Source of the DNA: Planctomycetota bacterium
Lineage (GTDB): Bacteria; Planctomycetota; MHYJ01; JACQXL01; JACQZI01
Direction of reading: 5' to 3'
DNA length: 64,000 bases
NCBI GenBank assembly: GCA_016207825.1
Contig: JACQZI010000023.1
Location: 133,169-197,168 of the forward strand
Of this stretch, positions 58,283 to 64,000 are shown in pieces. A program made the position numbers and the translations under genes. Every line of letters begins with the position of its first letter. The stretch's first letter is position 1. The notes beneath the pieces are model-generated. The model ran no database searches, was not told where the DNA came from, and saw only the letters and a list, made by a program, of their open reading frames with translations.

Positions 58283-59625
58283 TGGGAAAATTTATCGCCT
58301 GTTTATTCTTCATTGCCTGCGGGATTATTCCCGCCGTTTATCTTAAGGCGCAGGAAGACGACAACTCACGCGCCCCGGTGGAAAAACAGCAGGTTATCGA
58401 GGGGTGGTCTTATTCACATTACGAAAAAGAAACACTCATCTGGCAGGCTAAAGGAGAAAAAGCCCTCATAAGCAAAAACGAATACCAGTTAAAAACACTG
58501 GTGGTCACTTATTACCTGGGCCTGGAAGAAGGCGTGAGCACCCCGACAGACCGGTATCTGGTCCTCTCGGCAGATGACGGGGTCATTTCCCAAGATAATA
58601 ACACCGCCGTATTCAAAAACAACGTCTGCCTGGAAATGCCTGAGCACGCCCATTCCTACCTGGATAAAGTCTGGAAAATCCGGGCAGCCGAAATCGGGAT
58701 AAAATTAACGGGCGGCAAAGACAAGGCCCCGAAAGAGATATTCGTCTATTCCCCCAAACCGATAACGCTGACCCAAAGCGGCGGAATCACCCTGACGGCA
58801 AACAGTTTTAACGCCGCGATCATCGATAACTCTTTTAACACGGCCGCCTCACCCGGCAAGGGCAAGACCGAATTCAGGAAAGTGGTCTTCACCAAGGCAC
58901 TGCTCATCCGCCTGGCGTCCGCCGAGGCTTCCACAGGAACCAACAAAACACTCGTATTAAAAGCGGATATCATGGAACTGTGCGACCCGGAAAAAAAGGA
59001 AAGCAGCATCGCATTAAAAGGGAAAAAAAGCGTTCTCTTGAACGATTCGCCCCCGCTTTCAAATTCAGCCAGCGCCCCCGGAAATAAAAATATCCAGCAG
59101 GAAGGCGAAAAGACAAAGGTGGTTAATACATCCTCTGTCTGGATTACCTGCGAAGGAGATGCTTTCATCTATCCGTATTTCCATAAGATCGAATTCAGGA
59201 ACAAAGTCCGGGCAATCCAGTCGAGCGTGAAACTGGATATCAATAATACGCCGGCCGAAGAACCTGCCGGAGACACGCTCACGCCCACGGCTGTCTCCAA
59301 AGGGGTATTGACAACGGATTTCCTGACCCTTTTCCTCGACCCGGTGAATAACGAAATTACAAAGGTCCGCGCCGAAGGAAACATCATTCTTACTAACCAG
59401 GAAAATTCCGTCTTGAGTTGTGAAACCCTGGACTGGCTGCCGGAAAAACAACTTATCACCATCAAGTCTAAAAACGAAGTCAAGATATGGTCTAAAAACA
59501 ACTTGATCACCGGGGTAGAGGCGGTCATCCACACGGGAGCGAGCGGCCTGATGTCCAACGGCTCCTGGGGAAAAATAGAGCTCAAAGGCGGAAACCTGTC
59601 CATCCCAAAAGAGAACGGGAAATAA
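58282..59625 (+). CDS. LptC/LptA-like secreted protein (OstA superfamily, tentative)
   Basis: 447 residues with an N-terminal signal or anchor (about 3-22). The body is beta-rich with motifs reminiscent of the LptA/LptC/LptD jellyroll (WQAKGEKALISKNEYQLKTL, GVLTTDFLTLFLDPVNNEI, VRAEGNIILTNQENSVLSCE, ITIKSKNEVKIWSKNNLITG). LptC/LptA carry lipopolysaccharide across the periplasm. Its one-base overlap with kdsD supports an envelope role, but it is more than twice the usual length of LptC and may combine both functions. No close family is certain. Confidence 0.65.
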   Translation: MGKFIACLFFIACGIIPAVYLKAQEDDNSRAPVEKQQVIEGWSYSHYEKETLIWQAKGEKALISKNEYQLKTLVVTYYLGLEEGVSTPTDRYLVLSADDGVISQDNNTAVFKNNVCLEMPEHAHSYLDKVWKIRAAEIGIKLTGGKDKAPKEIFVYSPKPITLTQSGGITLTANSFNAAIIDNSFNTAASPGKGKTEFRKVVFTKALLIRLASAEASTGTNKTLVLKADIMELCDPEKKESSIALKGKKSVLLNDSPPLSNSASAPGNKNIQQEGEKTKVVNTSSVWITCEGDAFIYPYFHKIEFRNKVRAIQSSVKLDINNTPAEEPAGDTLTPTAVSKGVLTTDFLTLFLDPVNNEITKVRAEGNIILTNQENSVLSCETLDWLPEKQLITIKSKNEVKIWSKNNLITGVEAVIHTGASGLMSNGSWGKIELKGGNLSIPKENGK

Positions 59626-59629
59626 GCAG

Positions 59630-60175
59630 ATGACGAGAGACGAAGCGCGTAAATTAATGGAATCAAAAATCACCAATATCAACCTCCGGAAGCATATCCT
59701 GGCGGTCGAGGCAGTCATGAAATTCCTGGCACGGGAACTAAAGGCCGATGAGGAAGAATGGGGAATGGCGGGCCTGTTGCACGACCTCGATTACGAGGAA
59801 ACCAAGAATTCTCCCGAACGGCACGGATTGGTCACTGCGGAATGGCTCACCGGAAAGGGCATAAACGATGCAATCATTAATGCCATCAAGGCGCATGCGG
59901 AGAAAAAGCCGCGCGAGACGCCCATGGAAAAGGCCATCTATTGCGCCGACCCGATAACGGGGTTCCTGGTCGCCTGCGCGCTGATTAAGCCGGAAAAGAA
60001 ACTCTCCGCGGTGGACGCGGATTTCGCCAAGAACCGGATGAAGGAGAAGCGCTTTGCGGCCGGCGCCAACCGGAATGCCATCATGGCGTCTTCCGAACTT
60101 GGCATGGAGCTGGATAAATTCATAAATATCTCGCTGGACGCGATGAAATCAATAAACGCCGAATTAGGATTATAG
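59630..60175 (+). CDS. HD domain hydrolase
   Basis: 181 residues of the HDIG/HD group: KHILAVEAVMKFLARELKAD, metal-binding HD in GLLHDLDYEETKN (about 47-52), HGLVTAEWL and AIKAHAE. Such proteins hydrolyse phosphate esters or nucleotides; the substrate is unknown. It follows the LptC-like gene by 4 bp and precedes a HAD gene by 3 bp, so it is within one operon. A strong ribosome site is lacking. Confidence 0.85.
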   Translation: MTRDEARKLMESKITNINLRKHILAVEAVMKFLARELKADEEEWGMAGLLHDLDYEETKNSPERHGLVTAEWLTGKGINDAIINAIKAHAEKKPRETPMEKAIYCADPITGFLVACALIKPEKKLSAVDADFAKNRMKEKRFAAGANRNAIMASSELGMELDKFINISLDAMKSINAELGL

Positions 60176-60178
60176 CAA

Positions 60179-60901
60179 ATGAATAAAACCAGGCTGATTA
60201 AAATGAAAGGCAAACCTCTTCCGGATACCAAAGGCGTCCTTTTTGACCTGGGCAATACGCTTTATGATAAGATGCAATACCTGGACGCCTCCTTTAAAAA
60301 CGTCGCAAACTATCTCCATAAAAAAAGGTATCTGGATAAAAAGCTGACCCTGGAGCTTCTTTACCGCATCTGGAAAATCAAGACCAGCCACTATGAATTC
60401 CTGTTCAAGGATTTCCTGGAAATCATCGGGGTCTATTCCGCGAAATTACTGGACGACGTTTTACGGATTTACCATTCGACCGATGCCAAAATCAAGCCCT
60501 ATAAAAATGTGCCGTTACTTCTTGCATATTTGAAAAAATATTATAAAATAGGCTTATTAACCGATGGCCATCCGCAGATGCAACGTTTGAAGTTGAAAAC
60601 ATTGGGGTGGGATAAGGCCGGAAAACCGTTCGACGTCATCGTCTATACGGCGGATTACGAAAAGCCATACTTGAAACCCAACCCATTTGTTTACCAACTG
60701 GCCGTGGAAAAGCTGGGCTTAAAACCCAGGGAAACCGTTTACGTCGGCGATAACCCTTATGATGATTTTGCCGGCGCCAGGGAAACCGGGATATTTACCA
60801 TACGGGTCTTACAGGGTGAATTTAAATCGGTCCGGCTGGATAAAAAGCTCGAAGCCGATATGACAATCAATAATATCGGCGAGCTGAAAAACATCTTATA
60901 A
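60179..60901 (+). CDS. HAD superfamily hydrolase
   Basis: 240 residues with motif I VLFDLGNTLYD (about 20-30), an alpha-helical cap, motif II LLTDGHPQMQ, a motif III lysine near KPYLKPNPF and motif IV GDNPYDDFAGARETG. In motif I the position two after the nucleophile is Gly instead of Asp, which occurs in several HAD phosphatase subgroups. It probably dephosphorylates a small metabolite. It is part of the kdsD run; no specific substrate can be named. Confidence 0.87.
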   Translation: MNKTRLIKMKGKPLPDTKGVLFDLGNTLYDKMQYLDASFKNVANYLHKKRYLDKKLTLELLYRIWKIKTSHYEFLFKDFLEIIGVYSAKLLDDVLRIYHSTDAKIKPYKNVPLLLAYLKKYYKIGLLTDGHPQMQRLKLKTLGWDKAGKPFDVIVYTADYEKPYLKPNPFVYQLAVEKLGLKPRETVYVGDNPYDDFAGARETGIFTIRVLQGEFKSVRLDKKLEADMTINNIGELKNIL

Positions 60902-60923
60902 TCGAGAGATAAAAATAAACGAT

Positions 60924-62180
60924 ATGATTCTGCGAGCTAAGTTTTTGATGGTTGACCCCGAAACGCTTATCGAAAACGGCGCGATAAGGGTGGAAGGCGC
61001 TAAAATCACCCAGAGCGGCAAGTTTCCACTCGCGAGCAAACCATCCGGCAACGGGGTCCTCGACCTGGGCGACGCCATGATTATGCCGGGGCTGGTGAAT
61101 CCGCATACCCACCTGGAAGGCCCGGCAACCTACGGCGGCATCCCGCCGATGGGCGAAAAGCGCCTCGTCCCGCCCCAATCATTCACGGACTGGGCGGAAA
61201 AGGTCATCAGCATACGCCTGCGCATGAATTCCGATGATTATAAAAAATCCACTTTGGACGGCTACGATATTTTAATCCAAAACGGGACCACCATGGTCGG
61301 CGACCATACCCACGTCGCGCATACCTGGAGCGTCCATAAAGCGGCAAAAATCAGGCGGGTCGTATTTGAGGAAATCGTGGACCTTAACCCCCTGACTGCT
61401 TTACAGAGCTTTAACGGATTGGCAAAACGCATAAAAAAGGCTCCCTCCAACGGTTTAATCCGGATCGGCGTGGCGCCCCACGCGCCGTATTCCGTATCGG
61501 CGGAGTTATATAAATCGCTCTTCAATTTCGCCCGGAAAAAGAAGCTTCCGTTTTCCACCCATTTAAGCGAGCTTAAGGACGAAAACGAGCTCATGACCAA
61601 AGGCACGGGAAAAATCAGGGCGTACCTGAAAAGAATCGGCCGGGATAACCACTACTGGCGCCATCCGGGAACGACTTCTGTCCAGTATATGGCAAAGCTG
61701 GGGATTCTGAAAGCCCCGGCGTTTTTCGTCCATTGCAATTATCTTTCCAACCGCGATATCAACTCCATTGCCCGGGCAGGCGTCAATGTCGTTTTCTGCC
61801 CGAACAGCCATAATTATTTCGGGCACCGGAACCACCCCTTCAGGAAACTCCTGAAAAAGAAGGTAACCATCGCGCTCGGGACGGACGGGCTGGGGAGCAA
61901 TGCGGATTTAAGCATCCTGAAAGAAATGAAATACATCCAGGATAATTATTCCGGCATGAACACCTCTCAATTATTCCGGATGGGGATAACCAACGGCTTA
62001 AAGACCCTGGGCGCGGATAAGAAGCTGGGGGAATTAAAGCCGGGCTTCCTGGCAGACCTGACCGTCTTCCCCTTAAGGCGCAACATCACCCCGCCGGAAA
62101 GGGTCAAGCAGAACCTGATAGAAACCGCGCCGAAAGCCATCCTGACCATGGTTAATGGCAGGATTATCTACCGGGTGTAA
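60924..62180 (+). CDS. Amidohydrolase family protein (TRZ/ATZ-type deaminase-like)
   Basis: 418 residues of the metal-dependent TIM-barrel family: HTHLEGPATYGG (metal HxH, about 64-75), GDHTHVAHTW, APHAPYSVSAELY, STHLSELKDE, FVHCNYLS and GTDGLGSNADLSILKEM with the catalytic Asp. It resembles SAH/MTA deaminase and aminofutalosine deaminase groups; either fits, and no neighbour decides. It has a short upstream gap of 22 bp after the HAD gene and is the last gene of the kdsD run. Confidence 0.85.
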   Translation: MILRAKFLMVDPETLIENGAIRVEGAKITQSGKFPLASKPSGNGVLDLGDAMIMPGLVNPHTHLEGPATYGGIPPMGEKRLVPPQSFTDWAEKVISIRLRMNSDDYKKSTLDGYDILIQNGTTMVGDHTHVAHTWSVHKAAKIRRVVFEEIVDLNPLTALQSFNGLAKRIKKAPSNGLIRIGVAPHAPYSVSAELYKSLFNFARKKKLPFSTHLSELKDENELMTKGTGKIRAYLKRIGRDNHYWRHPGTTSVQYMAKLGILKAPAFFVHCNYLSNRDINSIARAGVNVVFCPNSHNYFGHRNHPFRKLLKKKVTIALGTDGLGSNADLSILKEMKYIQDNYSGMNTSQLFRMGITNGLKTLGADKKLGELKPGFLADLTVFPLRRNITPPERVKQNLIETAPKAILTMVNGRIIYRV

Positions 62181-62228
62181 TAGCCATATTCATGGTGAGA
62201 CTTTCAGGGCGTTATCCTTCGAGAACGC

Positions 62229-62435
62229 TCAGGGTGTTACCGCCACGACAACCGGATTGCCAAACGGGCCCATCCGTTTCCTGCGGTCAAACCACTGCGC
62301 CTTATAAGCAAGAGTCACTGTCGTCACATTCCCCACATTATGGACATAGGGTGAGTTAGTATCCAGCGCCAGGAAGCGGGCCTCGCCTTTGGCGGTAAGC
62401 AGAACAGGGCAAAGCCGGAAGGTTATGAAATACGC
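62229..62435 (-). pseudogene. C-terminal fragment duplicating the gene at the right edge
   Basis: An open minus-strand frame of about 69 codons ends at 62229 and reads YFITFRLCPVLLTAKGEARF, then the segment FLALDTNSPYVHNVGNVTTV and, at the end, GPFGNPVVVAVTP. A stop closes it upstream and there is no start codon. Its last 47 codons are about 94 percent identical in DNA to the gene end at 63853-64000. No other gene is present in 62181-62483. Confidence 0.7.
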
Positions 62436-62483
62436 TCTTATACCCTCACTTTAAAGAAAACACCGGCGGTAAAGGCGGTTTAG

Positions 62484-63731
62484 TTACTTTTTCAGCGCTT
62501 CGGAAAGTAAGACAATAAACTCTTCCAATCCGGTCGGTTTCCATGCCGGCGAGGTGTTAAAATTAGCATTATCGGTAGAGGTTATAACCTCAATTTCTTT
62601 TCCGGAAGAATCAACCACGCCAATCGCGAAATGTTTATTACGAAGGGTAGCAAAAGCAATATTCGTGCTATCCGGGCTCCAGGACAGCCGAGTACCCATC
62701 GCAATCGCATTATTAGTCAGCTGTTTATAAGTTTTATTATCGGCAACGGACATTACGAAAATATCATACCCCATATTCCCCGATGAGATAAATGCTAACC
62801 GGTTTCCGTCGGAAGCCCAGTCCGAACACTGTCCGTCTAACAACCTGGTTTGGTTCCGGCCATCAAGGCCAATCGTATCTATCTCTAAAACTTGGCTACC
62901 GGCTTGCCTGGTAGTAAATGTAATCTTTTGGCCATCCGGAGTCCAGGACGGGAAATCATCATAACCTCCTGAAGAATTCGTCAATTGCTTCTGGTTATGC
63001 CCATCTTCATCAATCAGGTAAATTTCATACCGTCCATTCCGGTTGGAAGCAAAGGCGATCCGACGGCCATCTGGACTCCAGGTTGGATGAATATTATCAC
63101 GAGATTTAGAGGTTAATTTTACCTGGTTTTTCACCACCCATCCTTCCGGTTCCCAGGCAAAATCCGCTACATAGATATCACGGTCTCCTTCCGGTCCGCC
63201 GCTGAAAGCAATTTTGCTGCCGTCCCAATTGCAGGCCGGATGTTCTTTGGGCAATGCATCTTCGGTAATTTTCCGGCGGTTCTGGCCATCGGCATCCATA
63301 ATAAATATTTGCGGTCCGCTGTTTATATCTACGCAGAGAAGCTGGGGTTGCGCAAGCGCAATAAGACGACGGAGTATCAGTTTCGCACGCATAACGACTT
63401 CCGGGTCGCTATTGCGACGCTCATCTTGGATTATTCGAATGAACTTTCGGATTTCTTCTTTTAATAACGCCAGATTTTGCTCCGTCGCGGCGTTCTTTTC
63501 CATACGGAGAGCTTTTTTAAGTTCGCGATATTGCCGGAATAGGTTTTCTGCATGGTCCAACAAAGCCAACTGGGCCGCTTCGCGTGTTTCCCAATCATTA
63601 TCGCCTAATTGAATGATAAGCGATTGGATTTTATCGTTTTGATTGGTTTCCTTCACGGCATCGCCTGATATTGAATTATGCAGAATAAACGTCGCATAGA
63701 GAACTAAACAAGCCAGTATTATCTTTTTCAT
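62484..63731 (-). CDS. TolB-like secreted protein with WD40-like PD40 repeats
   Basis: 415 residues. A signal peptide (about 1-20) is followed by a helical region (about 28-125; ETREAAQLALLDHAENLFRQ, AVE-rich coiled coil) and a six-bladed propeller (about 128-400) of PD40 repeats: HPACNWDGSKIAFSGG, HPTWSPDGRRIAFASNRNG, FPSWTPDGQKITFTTRQAG, RLSWSPDSTNIAFATLRN. It lacks the TolB N-terminal domain, so it is a relative rather than TolB. It probably binds a periplasmic partner. It lies between the two copies of a duplicated gene end. Confidence 0.82.
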   Translation of the reverse strand: MKKIILACLVLYATFILHNSISGDAVKETNQNDKIQSLIIQLGDNDWETREAAQLALLDHAENLFRQYRELKKALRMEKNAATEQNLALLKEEIRKFIRIIQDERRNSDPEVVMRAKLILRRLIALAQPQLLCVDINSGPQIFIMDADGQNRRKITEDALPKEHPACNWDGSKIAFSGGPEGDRDIYVADFAWEPEGWVVKNQVKLTSKSRDNIHPTWSPDGRRIAFASNRNGRYEIYLIDEDGHNQKQLTNSSGGYDDFPSWTPDGQKITFTTRQAGSQVLEIDTIGLDGRNQTRLLDGQCSDWASDGNRLAFISSGNMGYDIFVMSVADNKTYKQLTNNAIAMGTRLSWSPDSTNIAFATLRNKHFAIGVVDSSGKEIEVITSTDNANFNTSPAWKPTGLEEFIVLLSEALKK

Positions 63732-63852
63732 GCTATTTCCTTTCCCACCACAAAAAAACCGACACTTCCTACGGGCATGCTTGTCCCGATGACAATCGGA
63801 ACGCAGACGGGGAATCCCGTACCGAAGGTATGGGATGATTAATCTTATTTTT

Positions 63853-64000
63853 CTACGGGGTTACCGCCACGACAACCGGATTGCCAAACGGGCCCATCCG
63901 TTTCCTGCGGTCAAACCATTGCGCCTTATAGGCAAGAGTTACCGTTGTCACATTCCCCACATTATGAATATAGGGTGAGTTAGTATCCAGCGCCAGAAAA
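63853..64000 (-). CDS. Unknown protein, C-terminal end only (runs off the right edge)
   Basis: The last 48 codons read FLALDTNSPYIHNVGNVTTV, TLAYKAQWFDRRKRM and GPFGNPVVVAVTP before TAG at 63853. I do not recognise the family. The same end is present as a fragment at 62229-62376, so the gene or its tail has been duplicated. The gap 63732-63852 contains GC-rich palindromic words but no gene. Confidence 0.65.
   Translation of the reverse strand, partial: FLALDTNSPYIHNVGNVTTVTLAYKAQWFDRRKRMGPFGNPVVVAVTP

Overview
The window looks like a chromosomal segment of an uncultured Gram-negative bacterium, most likely a planctomycete or a close relative in the PVC/Omnitrophota neighbourhood. The basis is a TonB-dependent receptor, outer-membrane-type beta barrels, kdsD plus an LptC-like protein (a lipopolysaccharide outer membrane), an FHA-Hanks kinase fusion, a second Hanks kinase, a formylglycine-enzyme-type protein, GxxExxY and four-helix-bundle genes, and secreted Fn3/cohesin-like proteins. 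The lineage is inference: there is no rRNA gene in the window. Many genes have a recognisable sigma-70 promoter (TTGACN, 16-17 bp, TANAAT).

Layout. 1-65: start of clpB, leaving to the left. 205-9979: a B12-riboswitch-controlled cluster for corrinoid uptake and salvage (cobC, cobU, cobT, cobS, btuF, btuC, btuD, a DUF71-type PP-loop protein and a BtuB-like receptor), interrupted by an orphan GxxExxY gene. 10050-21616: housekeeping and signalling genes (transketolase C-half, S41 protease, yggS, FHA kinase, purine nucleoside phosphorylase, tldD, holB, PSP1 protein, SUMF1 protein). 21617-22494: about 880 bp without a gene but with two C-rich tracts. 22495-35580: glmU, dapF, nadA, a glutamine amidotransferase, a protease-TPR protein, a phosphoesterase, an ABC permease, tRNA-Glu, tRNA-Lys, ribBA, glyQ, a MATE exporter and an APC permease.

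35801-48024 is the accessory part. It holds a membrane-anchored trypsin-like protein apparently fused in frame to a second gene, a zinc-ribbon protein, an ECF-type sigma factor preceded by a near-perfect sigma-54 promoter, a zinc-finger/winged-helix putative anti-sigma factor, an AT-rich Hanks kinase, a 22-bp two-type minisatellite, and a cluster of secreted proteins that includes a frameshifted gene and the stump of an Ig-like domain gene. 48171-64000 returns to core genes (radA, rsmE, porin-like proteins, ispD, scpA, trpS, M50 protease, kdsD, LptC-like, HD, HAD, amidohydrolase, TolB-like) and ends in a truncated gene whose C-terminus is duplicated 1.6 kb upstream.

The most unusual signal is a family of degenerate microrepeats with 7-, 8- or 9-bp period. 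They often sit as two arms in opposite orientation. They occupy gene junctions, flank two small orphan genes (GxxExxY and the four-helix-bundle gene), and are also found in frame inside conserved genes (cobT, the DUF71 gene, dapF, rsmE, the btuB signal peptide, the trypsin-like gene). I do not recognise a published description that covers this inverted-arm form; the nearest known thing is the heptameric STRR repeats of cyanobacteria.
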